The notes beneath the pieces are model-generated. The model saw only the letters and a list, made by a program, of their open reading frames with translations. It made no database searches and had not been told where the DNA came from. Made by a program: the position numbers and the translations under genes. Below, one piece after another: positions 1 to 8,788 of a DNA stretch of 64,000 bases; position 1 is the stretch's first letter; the number at the start of each line of letters is the position of its first letter. The DNA is from Pseudaquidulcibacter sp041917055 (GTDB lineage Bacteria; Pseudomonadota; Alphaproteobacteria; Caulobacterales; Aquidulcibacteraceae): the NCBI GenBank assembly GCA_041917055.1, contig JAYRYJ010000001.1:496001-560000 (forward strand), in the 5' to 3' direction.

Positions 1-1218
1 CGCGTTGCACAGGCGGTTTCTATTGCACAAGTTGCGACAGTTACCATTAATCCAGAGATTGTTGTCGCAGGCACAGTACAGCCGCAAAATGAGGCGCAAG
101 TTTTCCCAACCGCATCAGGCGCTAAGGTAACACAATTGCTCGTCGATGTCGGGCAAAATGTTAGTGCGGGACAAGTTCTTGCCAAATTGGATGCACGCCA
201 AATTAATGCCGATAGCGAATTATTGGCAGCGCAAGTAAGGCGCGCCAAAACCGCACTTATCGAGGCTGAGGTGCAGTTGAAAACCGCGATACAAAATTTG
301 AATCGCACCACTTCAGGTCCACAAGAAACCGCGCTTTCATTGGATCAAGCGAAATTGGCGGCAAGTGAGGCAAAGGCGCAATATGATCGCGCAATCGCCA
401 CCAATGATATTGGTGCCTTGTCAAAAGAAGAAATCGAACGCCGTAAAACCGCATGGTTGCAGGCCGAAGCACGCCTTAAAGGCCAGCAAGGCGATGTAAG
501 TGCAATTCTACAAGGTCGCAACCAAGCAGTTGCAGCAGCAAAAGCACGCCTTGAGGCCGCAAAATCGGATTTGCAGGTCGCAATTGCACAGCAAAACCTA
601 AATAATGCACGCCAAAACGGTGGCCTCATTGTTGCGCCGGTTTCGGGTCTTATTACGCAAAGAAATGTGAAAGTCGGGGAAATTGCCGGAATGGCGGGCC
701 TTCCTATGTTCACTATCACTTCAAACAATGTGCTTGAATTAATGGCTGAAGTTGCGGAAAGCGAAATTGGCCGACTTTCAAGCGGAATGGCGGCAAATTT
801 CAAAGGCCCTGACGGTTCAAATGTTTTCGGCACATTACGTCTATTGCCCGCACAAATTGACCAACAAAAACGCACCGGCATTGCGAAATTCACTTTGGCA
901 CCAAATGCAGCAGTCAAATCAGGTGTGTTTTTGACGGGAACAGCAAGCGCACCGACGCGCAATGTAACTGCAATTTTGGCGTCCGCCGTGATTTATGACG
1001 CACAAGGTTCGTCTGTGTTTGTAATGCGTCAAGACAATAGCGTGATTAAGCAAAAAGTGGTTCTTGGCGCACGCCAAGGCGATTTGGTTGAGATTGTGAC
1101 CGGCCCTGCGGTTGGCACTTGGGTTGTGACTTCGGGCGCATCTTTCCTTGCGGATAATGAGAAAATCAATCCGACTAAAACCGCAATTTCCAATCCCGCA
1201 CAACCTGCGAAAAAATAG
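1..1218 (+). CDS. RND efflux membrane-fusion (HlyD/AcrA-type) adaptor, 5' end missing
   Basis: Periplasmic adaptor that couples an inner-membrane RND pump to an outer-membrane channel. The reading frame is open from base 1, so the true start lies upstream of the window and about 405 C-terminal residues are seen. The visible part begins in the first barrel-sandwich half (a PTASG...VDVGQNVSAGQ lipoyl-like stretch). It continues through a long alanine/glutamine-rich alpha-hairpin, the second lipoyl half (GLIVAPVSGLITQRNVKVGE) and the beta-barrel and membrane-proximal domains. The RND pump gene starts 9 bases after the stop, so the two form an operon. No outer-membrane factor gene is seen in the window. 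The substrate cannot be deduced. Confidence 0.9.
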   Translation, partial: RVAQAVSIAQVATVTINPEIVVAGTVQPQNEAQVFPTASGAKVTQLLVDVGQNVSAGQVLAKLDARQINADSELLAAQVRRAKTALIEAEVQLKTAIQNLNRTTSGPQETALSLDQAKLAASEAKAQYDRAIATNDIGALSKEEIERRKTAWLQAEARLKGQQGDVSAILQGRNQAVAAAKARLEAAKSDLQVAIAQQNLNNARQNGGLIVAPVSGLITQRNVKVGEIAGMAGLPMFTITSNNVLELMAEVAESEIGRLSSGMAANFKGPDGSNVFGTLRLLPAQIDQQKRTGIAKFTLAPNAAVKSGVFLTGTASAPTRNVTAILASAVIYDAQGSSVFVMRQDNSVIKQKVVLGARQGDLVEIVTGPAVGTWVVTSGASFLADNEKINPTKTAISNPAQPAKK

Positions 1219-1227
1219 GGGGAATTA

Positions 1228-4200
1228 ATGCGTTACATTTCATCATGGGCCATTAAAAACCCGATTGTTCCAGTGGTGGCATTTTTAATGCTTACCATAC
1301 TGGGGATTGGTGCGTTTTTCAAATTGCCGATTAATGATAATCCCGACATTGATTATCCTGCGTTTACGGTCGATGTTTCAATGCCGGGCGCGGCACCCTA
1401 TGAAATCCAAAACCAAATCACGGTGAAGGTTGAAGGTGCATTATCGGGCATTGAAGGGGTCAAAAAAATGACCTCTACCGCCCAAACTTCGCATTCAAAT
1501 ACATTTGTCGAATTGCAAATCGGTTCAGACGTCTCAAAAGCAGTTGATGACGCGCGCGCCGCGATTTCTCAAATCCGCTCCGATTTGCCTGATGGCATTA
1601 TGGAGCCGATTGTCGCGCGGCTTGATTTCAATGATCAATCGCCAATTGGGATTTTTGCAATCAAAGCGGCAAAAATGACGACCGAAGAATTATCTTGGTT
1701 TATTGATAATGAAGTAAGCCGTCAGTTTTTGGCGGTAAAAGGCGTTGCCAAAGTCAATCGTTTCGGCGGTGTTGACCGTCAAATAACGGTTGATATTGAC
1801 CCTGCGCGTTTGAATGCATTTGGCGGTTCGGTTTCTGATGTTTCTTATGCCTTACGCGCACAAAACGCCGATGTTCCGGGCGGTGTTGCCGAAACCGGTT
1901 CGGGGCAACAAACAATTCGCACAATGGGCGCGGCAAAATCGGTTGAAGAATTGCGCGCAATGCCTGTTGTTCTTAATAATGGGCGGGTTTTGAAACTTTC
2001 TGATGTTGCCGATGTTCGCGATGGCGGTTCTGATTTGCGCAATATTTCACGCTTCAATGATGCACCCGTCACAATGTTTCAAATTCAGCGTTCAAAATCG
2101 GCGTCTGCTTTAAAAACTTATCGCGCGGTGCAAAAGAAAATGGAAACATTTTTGAAAGAGCATCCCGATGTTGAAATCATTCCTGCCTTTACCCCACCGG
2201 ATTGGGTTCAAGACGATTTCGATTCATCTTTGAAATCCATGTTTGAAGGCGCATTATTGGCAACTTTGGTGGTCGCAGTCTTCCTTGGCGGATGGCGCAC
2301 AATCATTACTGAAACCGTGATTGTTGGTATTGTGTTGTTTGGTGGCGCATTCCTTTTGGATAAATTGGCACATTTCCATATTGGGGAAGTGCCACTTTTG
2401 GCAATCCTGACTTTATCGACAGCTATAATTGCCTTTATGAAAAAAGAAGGGCGCGCGACATTCTTGGCGGCGATGGCCATACCGCTTTCAACCATTCCGA
2501 CATTCTATGTCATGCATTTATTGGGTTTCACATTAAACGGCGTAACCCTTTTGGCGCTTGGTTTGGTTGCGGGTATTTTGGTTGACGATGCGATTGTAGA
2601 AATTGAGAATATTGAGCGCCATATTCACATGGGCAAAACCCCGTTCCAAGCCGCATTAGAGGCAGCGGATGAAATCGGCCTTGCGGTTGTTGCGACAACT
2701 TTCACAATTGTTGCAGTTTTCCTTCCGGTTGGTTTTATGACTGGTATTATCGGGCAGTTCTTTAAGTCATTCGGCCTAACGGTTTCGGTGGCGGTTCTAT
2801 TCTCATTGGCGGTTGCGCGGACGATTACGCCTTTGCTTGCCGCATATTTACTTGCACCAAAGGCGGATGATTATGTCGAAAAGCCGAATAATATCGCCAA
2901 TTGGTATTACAAGGCGCTAGAATGGGCGCTTTTGAACCGCTGGAAAACCTTTGGTATAGGTATGGGACTGTTTGTCGTCGCGATTTTATCAACCGCAGCA
3001 ATTCCAAAAACTATTATGCCCGCATTGGATCAAGGTTTCGTGGCAATTTCAATTGATTTGCCGCCCGGCCTTACACCCAATGAAGCGGATGCAAAGGCGC
3101 GCGAAGTTGGTGCATTGGTTCTCAATGAACATGGCACAAAACACGTTGTGCAATCAACACGCGGCGATTTGACCGGCGCTAATTTCTGGATAACTTTGGT
3201 TGAGCGCAAAGACCGTGAAGTTACACAAAAACAATATGAAGACGGCTTACGCAAAAAAATCCAACAAGTTCCCGGTATTCGCGCGCAATTCGGCGGTGGT
3301 TGGGGTGCAAGTGGCATCTCTATCAATTTGGTTTCCGCAAATAGTGACGAATTAGAAAAAGCCGCTACCCGCGTAATGGAACAAATGCGCAAATATTCTT
3401 GGGCGGCAGACTTACGGTCATCGGCGGATGTCACAAAGCCTGAAATTCACATTGTTCCAAAACGTGAAGAAGCCGCGCGCCTTGGTGTTAGTGTAAGCGC
3501 GATTGCCAATGCGACCCGTATTGCCACTTCGGGCGATATTGAAATGAATTTGCCGAAATTCAATTCGGGTGAAAGACAAATTCCGATTCTGGTTCGCTTG
3601 GCACGTGAAAATCGCGCTGATATTGAATCTATTAAAGCATTGCGTGTTCCAAGTGCAATTGGTGGCCTTGTGCCATTGAGTTCGGTTGCCGATGTTTATT
3701 ACGGTGGTGGACAGGCACGAATTTCGCGTGAAGATCGTCAAAGGGTAATTTCGATTTCAGCGAGCCTAACCAATGGTCAACAATTAGGCCCCGCACTGGA
3801 AGAATTGCGCAAACAAGATTGGTATAAAAATCCAGGCCCTGGTGTTTCCATTAAGGAATCGGGTGATGCCGAAGATATGGCCGATATGTTTACACAATTT
3901 ACCAATGCGATTGGTATGGGTGTTCTATTAATCTTTGCCGTGCTTGTGCTTTTGTTCAAGGATTTCATGCAACCGATTACGATTGTTTCGGTCATATTCC
4001 TTGCCCCTGCGGGTGCATTCTTTGGTCTATTTTTGACCCAAGAACCAATGTCGATTACGGTCTTTATCGGTCTATTAATGCTGATTGGTATTGCGACCAA
4101 AAACTCAATCCTATTGGTGGATTTTGCGGTGGAATCTATAAACCACGGAATGCCAAGGTTTGACGCGATTATGGACGCCGCCAAAAAACGTTCACGCCCA

Positions 4201-4491
4201 ATTATTATGACCACAATCGCAATGGTCGCGGGCATGGTTCCAAACGCTTTGACAACCGCGGGCCCCGGCGCATTCCGCCACGGTATGGCGGTTGCAGTTA
4301 TTGGTGGCCTTATAGTTTCGACGGCATTGTCGCTAATTTTCGTGCCGGCGGTCTATACTTTGGTCGATGATTTTGACCATTGGTTCAGCAAATTCTTTAA
4401 GGGAATTTCGACCACAAGTGCCGAAGATAAAGAAAAAGCCTTGGTTTTAGAGCGTGAAAGAAAACTGAAATTGGGCATACCAGCCGAATAG
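1228..4491 (+). CDS. RND-family efflux pump (AcrB/MexB-like inner-membrane transporter)
   Basis: Proton-driven inner-membrane transporter of the HAE-type RND superfamily, 1087 residues, the usual full length. It has an N-terminal membrane helix followed by a large porter domain, a block of helices around residues 340-560, a second porter domain and a second helix block around 890-1050. The TM4 signature GILVDDAIVEIENIERH carries the paired aspartates of the proton relay at D453 and D454. The second half-repeat has the matching GIATKNSILLVDFA segment. It is co-transcribed with the adaptor 9 bases upstream, and a hairpin terminator follows at 4522. Family assignment is firm; drug, lipid or metal specificity is not readable. 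Confidence 0.95.
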   Translation: MRYISSWAIKNPIVPVVAFLMLTILGIGAFFKLPINDNPDIDYPAFTVDVSMPGAAPYEIQNQITVKVEGALSGIEGVKKMTSTAQTSHSNTFVELQIGSDVSKAVDDARAAISQIRSDLPDGIMEPIVARLDFNDQSPIGIFAIKAAKMTTEELSWFIDNEVSRQFLAVKGVAKVNRFGGVDRQITVDIDPARLNAFGGSVSDVSYALRAQNADVPGGVAETGSGQQTIRTMGAAKSVEELRAMPVVLNNGRVLKLSDVADVRDGGSDLRNISRFNDAPVTMFQIQRSKSASALKTYRAVQKKMETFLKEHPDVEIIPAFTPPDWVQDDFDSSLKSMFEGALLATLVVAVFLGGWRTIITETVIVGIVLFGGAFLLDKLAHFHIGEVPLLAILTLSTAIIAFMKKEGRATFLAAMAIPLSTIPTFYVMHLLGFTLNGVTLLALGLVAGILVDDAIVEIENIERHIHMGKTPFQAALEAADEIGLAVVATTFTIVAVFLPVGFMTGIIGQFFKSFGLTVSVAVLFSLAVARTITPLLAAYLLAPKADDYVEKPNNIANWYYKALEWALLNRWKTFGIGMGLFVVAILSTAAIPKTIMPALDQGFVAISIDLPPGLTPNEADAKAREVGALVLNEHGTKHVVQSTRGDLTGANFWITLVERKDREVTQKQYEDGLRKKIQQVPGIRAQFGGGWGASGISINLVSANSDELEKAATRVMEQMRKYSWAADLRSSADVTKPEIHIVPKREEAARLGVSVSAIANATRIATSGDIEMNLPKFNSGERQIPILVRLARENRADIESIKALRVPSAIGGLVPLSSVADVYYGGGQARISREDRQRVISISASLTNGQQLGPALEELRKQDWYKNPGPGVSIKESGDAEDMADMFTQFTNAIGMGVLLIFAVLVLLFKDFMQPITIVSVIFLAPAGAFFGLFLTQEPMSITVFIGLLMLIGIATKNSILLVDFAVESINHGMPRFDAIMDAAKKRSRPIIMTTIAMVAGMVPNALTTAGPGAFRHGMAVAVIGGLIVSTALSLIFVPAVYTLVDDFDHWFSKFFKGISTTSAEDKEKALVLERERKLKLGIPAE

Positions 4492-4521
4492 ATTGGTTTG
4501 ATTTCGCACCTGCAATATGAT

Positions 4522-4553
4522 AAGCGCCTCAAGAATTATCTGAGGCGCTTTTT
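4522..4553 (+). terminator. Rho-independent terminator after the RND operon
   Basis: Perfect 10-bp stem AAGCGCCTCA / TGAGGCGCTT with a 9-base loop, followed by a T run. It sits 30 bases after the pump stop codon and just before the pyrophosphatase gene, so it separates the two transcription units. Confidence 0.85.
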
Positions 4554-4577
4554 CATTGCGCGAAACAAAGGTGTAAA

Positions 4578-5144
4578 ATGGATATTACTAAAATCCCGGT
4601 CGGTTATGATGTTCCAAGAGACGTAAATGTAATTATCGAGGTTCCATTGGGTGGGGAGCCGATAAAATACGAAATCGACAAGGATTCGGGCGCTATGTTT
4701 GTTGACCGTTTCCTTTATACCCCAATGCGCTATCCAACTAATTACGGTTTTATCCCTGGCACTCTTTCAGGCGATGGGGATCCGGTTGATGTTTTGTGCA
4801 TTGGTCGTCGCCCACTTATTCCGGGTTGCGTTTTGCGCGTTAAACCAGTTGGTGTGCTTTTGATGGAAGACCAAGCGGGGATTGATGAAAAAATCGTCGG
4901 CGTGCCAATTCCGAAATTAACTGCTTTTTATGACGGCACTGATTCCTATAAGGATTTGCCGCCGATTCAAATTGCGCAAATCGAACATTTTTTTGCGCAT
5001 TATAAAGACTTGGAACCTGGCAAATGGACCAAAATTCAAGGCTGGCAAGATCGCGAATTTGCCGAAAACCTAATTGTCGAAGGCATTGACCGCTATTTCG
5101 AATACGAAAAAAACCGCAAATTAGGCATTAAGCAAGAATCATAA
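4578..5144 (+). CDS. ppa: Inorganic pyrophosphatase (soluble, family I)
   Basis: Hydrolyses pyrophosphate to two phosphates in the cytoplasm, pulling biosynthetic reactions forward. It has 188 residues, slightly longer than the E. coli enzyme. The metal-binding signature GDGDPVDVL is present with D66, D68 and D71, matching the three conserved aspartates of family I. The N-terminal IEVPLGGEPIKYE and the YPTNYGFIPGT segment are also typical. It is transcribed alone, after the terminator at 4522 and 39 bases before the esterase gene. Nothing unusual is seen. Confidence 0.97.
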   Translation: MDITKIPVGYDVPRDVNVIIEVPLGGEPIKYEIDKDSGAMFVDRFLYTPMRYPTNYGFIPGTLSGDGDPVDVLCIGRRPLIPGCVLRVKPVGVLLMEDQAGIDEKIVGVPIPKLTAFYDGTDSYKDLPPIQIAQIEHFFAHYKDLEPGKWTKIQGWQDREFAENLIVEGIDRYFEYEKNRKLGIKQES

Positions 5145-5183
5145 CCCATTGCATTCAGCGGCAAATTTTTTTAGTTTCAAAAT

Positions 5184-6023
5184 ATGGAACTTGAAATTAT
5201 TTCGGCCAATAAATGTTTTGGCGGCATACAATACGTCTATGCGCATGAAAGTGCGCAAACGGAAACCAAAATGCGTTTTGCGGCCTTTGTGCCTGAAGGC
5301 GCGAAAAATGCACCTGCAATAATCTATCTTTCTGGTCTGACCTGCACTGAAGAAAATGTGACTGTGAAGGCAGGCGCGCAAAGAATTTGTGCTGAACTTG
5401 GCTTAATTTTTATTGCGCCCGATACTTCACCGCGCGGTGAGGGCGTGCCAGATGATGAGGCAGGGGCCTATGATTTTGGCTTGGGTGCGGGGTTCTATGT
5501 CGATGCAACCCAAGAACCATGGTCAAAAAACTATCGAATGCGCTCCTATATTGAAAGCGAATTGATAGAGGTTTTGAAGGCGAATTTGCCAATTGATTCA
5601 ACACGTCTATCAATAATGGGGCATTCCATGGGGGGGCATGGGGCTTTGACAATTGCATTGCGAAACGCTTCTAATTTCAAATCGGTTTCGGCTTTTTCGC
5701 CGATTGTTTCGCCAATGAATTGCCCATGGGGGGAAAAGGCGCTTTCCGGTTATTTGGGCAATGATAAAGCAAAATGGCGCGAATATGATGCTTGTGCATT
5801 GATAGAAGATGGTCAAATTCCGCCGCCTTGCCTAATAGATCAGGGGCTTGCCGATAATTTCCTCGAAAATCAATTAAAGCCCGAATTGATAGAGTCCGCG
5901 TGTGCGAAGGCCGGATTAAAAATCGACCTTCGCCGTCACGAAGGTTATGACCATTCCTATTATTTCATCTCAAGCTTTATCGAAGACCATATTAGGTTTC
6001 ATAATGAGTATTTGAGAAAGTAA
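5184..6023 (+). CDS. fghA: S-formylglutathione hydrolase (esterase D family)
   Basis: Hydrolyses S-formylglutathione to formate and glutathione, the last step of glutathione-dependent formaldehyde detoxification. It has 279 residues with an alpha/beta-hydrolase fold. The nucleophile elbow GHSMGG carries S148, the acid is D224 in the DQGLADNFL segment and the catalytic histidine is H257 in GYDHSYYF. The SGLTCTEENV oxyanion segment is also characteristic. The partner formaldehyde dehydrogenase (adhC/frmA type) is not in this window. The gene ends in a 445-base region that holds a dispersed repeat and no further gene. Confidence 0.95.
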   Translation: MELEIISANKCFGGIQYVYAHESAQTETKMRFAAFVPEGAKNAPAIIYLSGLTCTEENVTVKAGAQRICAELGLIFIAPDTSPRGEGVPDDEAGAYDFGLGAGFYVDATQEPWSKNYRMRSYIESELIEVLKANLPIDSTRLSIMGHSMGGHGALTIALRNASNFKSVSAFSPIVSPMNCPWGEKALSGYLGNDKAKWREYDACALIEDGQIPPPCLIDQGLADNFLENQLKPELIESACAKAGLKIDLRRHEGYDHSYYFISSFIEDHIRFHNEYLRK

Positions 6024-6467
6024 AAAACGTCTAGATTTAGAATTTCAAAAGACTGTTGCTGATTGCTGAAATGAAGTGCATTGGTTGGGGAAGGTCTTTA
6101 TGGGCATGTGTGCCATAAAGACCTATAACAATTGTGTTCGCCTAAAACTGGGCCTCAGGGGCGCTACGCTTAAACCCTTGACCCCCATTTTTAGGCGCAG
6201 CCATCACAAACAAAATTGACCTATCTTTTGCGTCCGAAACAGCGTTTCGGCAAAAAAGAAAATAATACATAAAACAAAAAACCGTAGAATCTTGGATAAT
6301 AGTGTTGATTTTCCCACTACAAAAGCTCCAATAACCTGTCCTAACTCCGCGACTAGATCGAAAGAATCCTTTTAGGCATTCCAATGTCTTGGCAGCCCAC
6401 TTCATTCTAATCGTGCAAAATCACTCGCGTCTGAGACCGTCAATTAATAAGTCCCGAACTAATCAGA
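6024..6467. other. Convergent intergenic region fghA/glmS, no gene seen
   Basis: 445 bases between convergent genes. It contains the dispersed repeat copy at 6051-6124 and an imperfect palindrome at 6139-6197, whose arms start CGCCTAAAA and end TTTTTAGGCG. A short hairpin CCGAAAC/GTTTCGG lies near 6227 but has no T run. An 87-codon open frame on the minus strand has no recognisable domain and runs into the palindrome arm; I do not call it a gene. Confidence 0.5.
6051..6124 (+). repeat. Dispersed intergenic repeat, copy A
   Basis: Best preserved of three related copies (others at 25982-26056 and 31666-31748). It has a variable left part with a GAAGTGCATTGGTTGGGG-like segment, then a strong hairpin AGGTCTTTATGGGCA / TGCCATAAAGACCT (6092-6124). 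It lies between convergent genes. I do not recognise it as a named family. Confidence 0.65.
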
Positions 6468-8291
6468 TCATTCAACAGTCACTGATTTTGCCAAATTCCT
6501 AGGTTGGTCAACATCAGTTCCTTTGGCGACTGCGACATGATATGCAAGTAAGTGGATTAACGGCGAATATACAAAGGGTGCAACAAATTGGTCGCAATCG
6601 GGCGCAAGCACAGCGTTTTTGACCGCATTACCCGCCTCTTCAATGCCGCGCGAATCTGACAATAAAGTGATTGGTCCACCGCGTGCCGCAATCTCCTGAA
6701 CATTGGAAATTGTCTTTTCAATCAAAGCGTCATGCGGAGCAACCGCGATTACGGGCGTATGTTCATCAATCAATGCAATCGGGCCGTGCTTCAATTCACC
6801 TGCTGCATATCCTTCAGCATGAATATAGGAAATTTCCTTTAATTTCAGTGCGGCTTCAAGCGCAATCGGATAAGATGGGCCGCGCGCAACATACAGAACA
6901 CTTCTAGCATGGGCGATTTGATGGGCGGTTTTCTCCATCTGATTTTCGATTTCAAGTGCTTCACGAATAAGACGCGGCGTTTCCATCAAAAGGCGCGCAT
7001 AATTACGTTCTTCGTCACGGCTTACTTTACCGCGCGCAACACCCGCCGCCACTGCGATAGACGCAAGAGCGGCCAATTGCGCAACAAAGGCCTTTGTCGA
7101 TGCCACACCGATTTCGGGTCCCGCCAAAGTCTCCAAAACCGCATCGGCCTCGCGCGCAATTGATGAGGTCGCAACATTCACAACCCCCAAAGTCGGCCAG
7201 CCATTTTGTTTGCAAAGTCGTAAAGCCTCAAGACTATCTGCGGTTTCACCTGATTGCGAAATAAACAACGCCGCCGCGCGCCCCGCTGCAACCGGCTTTC
7301 TATATCTGAATTCAGATGCAATATCTGTTTCACAGGAAAGCCCTGCGATTTGTTCAAACCAATATTCGGCAACCCGCCCCGCCAAATATGCGGTGCCGCA
7401 CCCGACAATCCATAATTGGTCAATTTGCGAAAAATCCACGCCGCAGTTTGGCAAGGCCAATTTTTCATCCAATGGGTCGATATAATGACCGATTGTGCGT
7501 GCAACCGCATCCGGTTCTTCGTGAATTTCTTTTTGCATATAATGGCGGTAATTGCCTTTTTCGACCGCCGCCGCAGTTGCTGCCACACTTACGAGCGGGC
7601 GAATGATTTGCCTGCGACTTTTATCGAGAATGAAATAAGAATCCTTAGTAATTTCGACTAAATCACCTTCTTCAAGATAAATCACACGATTAGTAAATGG
7701 CGCGACCGCGATCGCGTCTGACCCCAGAAACATTTCGTGATTTCCGATACCGACCACAAGAGGTGAACCTTGGCGCGCACCAATCATAAGATTTTCATCG
7801 CCGGCAAATAGGCACGCAATTGCGAAAGCACCGCGCACTTGATTAAGTGCTTCAATAACCGCTTCACGCGGGCTTAGGCCATTATCAAGCGAGTGGGAAA
7901 TTAATTGGGTCAAAACCTCTGTATCGGTTTCAGAATCGAATTTATAGCCCTTGCCTTCTAATTCCTCGCGAAGTGTGCGAAAATTCTCGATAATGCCATT
8001 ATGAACAACTGCAACATTTTGGGTGGCGTGCGGGTGGGCGTTTCGCGTTGTCGGCGCACCATGTGTTGCCCAACGTGTGTGACCAATACCGGTAAAACCT
8101 GATAATGGATTGGTTTTAAGTTCGTTTTCAAGGTTCTTGATTTTGCCCGCCGCGCGGCAACGGTCGATTTTTCCATCTTGCAAAGTCGCAATGCCCGCTG
8201 AATCATAACCGCGATATTCAAGCCGCTTTAGCGCTTCAACAAGCCTCTCACTAACCGCCTCATTGCCAATAATCCCAATAATACCGCACAT
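6468..8291 (-). CDS. glmS: Glutamine-fructose-6-phosphate aminotransferase (isomerizing)
   Basis: Makes glucosamine-6-phosphate from fructose-6-phosphate and glutamine, the entry to UDP-GlcNAc and hence peptidoglycan and LPS. It has 607 residues, the normal length. The N-terminal glutaminase domain begins MCGIIGIIG with nucleophile C2. Two SIS isomerase domains follow (residues about 280-600) with the SQSGETADSLEALR and CGTAYLAG segments. The C-terminus ends DQPRNLAKSVTVE as in the family. No glmU is adjacent. An 18-bp palindrome lies about 40 bases upstream of the start (see 8331). Confidence 0.98.
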   Translation of the reverse strand: MCGIIGIIGNEAVSERLVEALKRLEYRGYDSAGIATLQDGKIDRCRAAGKIKNLENELKTNPLSGFTGIGHTRWATHGAPTTRNAHPHATQNVAVVHNGIIENFRTLREELEGKGYKFDSETDTEVLTQLISHSLDNGLSPREAVIEALNQVRGAFAIACLFAGDENLMIGARQGSPLVVGIGNHEMFLGSDAIAVAPFTNRVIYLEEGDLVEITKDSYFILDKSRRQIIRPLVSVAATAAAVEKGNYRHYMQKEIHEEPDAVARTIGHYIDPLDEKLALPNCGVDFSQIDQLWIVGCGTAYLAGRVAEYWFEQIAGLSCETDIASEFRYRKPVAAGRAAALFISQSGETADSLEALRLCKQNGWPTLGVVNVATSSIAREADAVLETLAGPEIGVASTKAFVAQLAALASIAVAAGVARGKVSRDEERNYARLLMETPRLIREALEIENQMEKTAHQIAHARSVLYVARGPSYPIALEAALKLKEISYIHAEGYAAGELKHGPIALIDEHTPVIAVAPHDALIEKTISNVQEIAARGGPITLLSDSRGIEEAGNAVKNAVLAPDCDQFVAPFVYSPLIHLLAYHVAVAKGTDVDQPRNLAKSVTVE

Positions 8292-8788
8292 AATTCTTCC
8301 GATTCAAAATCAATATATGACCAATTAAAATTTGTGGTCAGCCACAAAAAATTTGTAATTAGATTTTTTCATACAAGATGGCACTTAAAGAATTATTTCC
8401 AAACGTAACATTCTAGGCCATACCCTAGTTAACGAGTGAATGGCCAAGGGCGGTTGGACTAGTCTATTGAATTTATTTCCGGTGCGCCAATAAGTCCAAA
8501 TTTAATTTTTGCCTATTTATTAACAGACAAAGCCCGGTTTAAGCTTGTAAATTTCATTTTGGGGAAATTGTGTTGAATTTTTAGCGTTTTTTTAAGAATA
8601 AACTTGTGCGCATAATCTTAATTTGCTAACGCGGTCATGGGGTCAGGACTCAAAATATTGGATTAATTAGATTTTTTGATTGAATGAAATTCAGGCACTT
8701 AAATTTTGGTCTATTGCTTTGGCTCTAATTCATATTTTTATTTGAATGCATCAAAGAAGAAAAGACAGTGCATAAAACTGGGGATTAG
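8292..8788. other. Divergent intergenic region glmS / glycosyltransferase fusion
   Basis: About 500 AT-rich bases with no credible gene on either strand. It must hold the promoters of glmS (leftward) and of the glycan locus (rightward). It contains the palindrome at 8331-8348 and a small inverted repeat CTAGG/CCTAG at 8413-8428. I could not assign -35/-10 boxes with confidence. Confidence 0.5.
8331..8348. promoter_or_regulatory. Palindrome upstream of glmS (candidate operator)
   Basis: TTTGTGGTCAGCCACAAA has perfect 7-bp arms and a 4-base loop, 40 bases upstream of the glmS start codon. In the glmS transcript it would be a hairpin followed by a short T-rich run, so it could be an operator for a GntR- or LacI-type repressor or a weak attenuator. 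The function is inferred from position and symmetry only. Confidence 0.35.

Noticed and set aside
345..962. Long minus-strand frame opposite the adaptor gene
   Set aside because: Antisense shadow of a clear real gene.
6214..6250. CCGAAAC/GTTTCGG hairpin as glmS or fghA terminator
   Set aside because: No T run on either strand after the stem.
6142..6405. 87-codon open frame on the minus strand between fghA and glmS
   Set aside because: No RBS or domain, overlaps a palindrome and repeat; likely non-coding.
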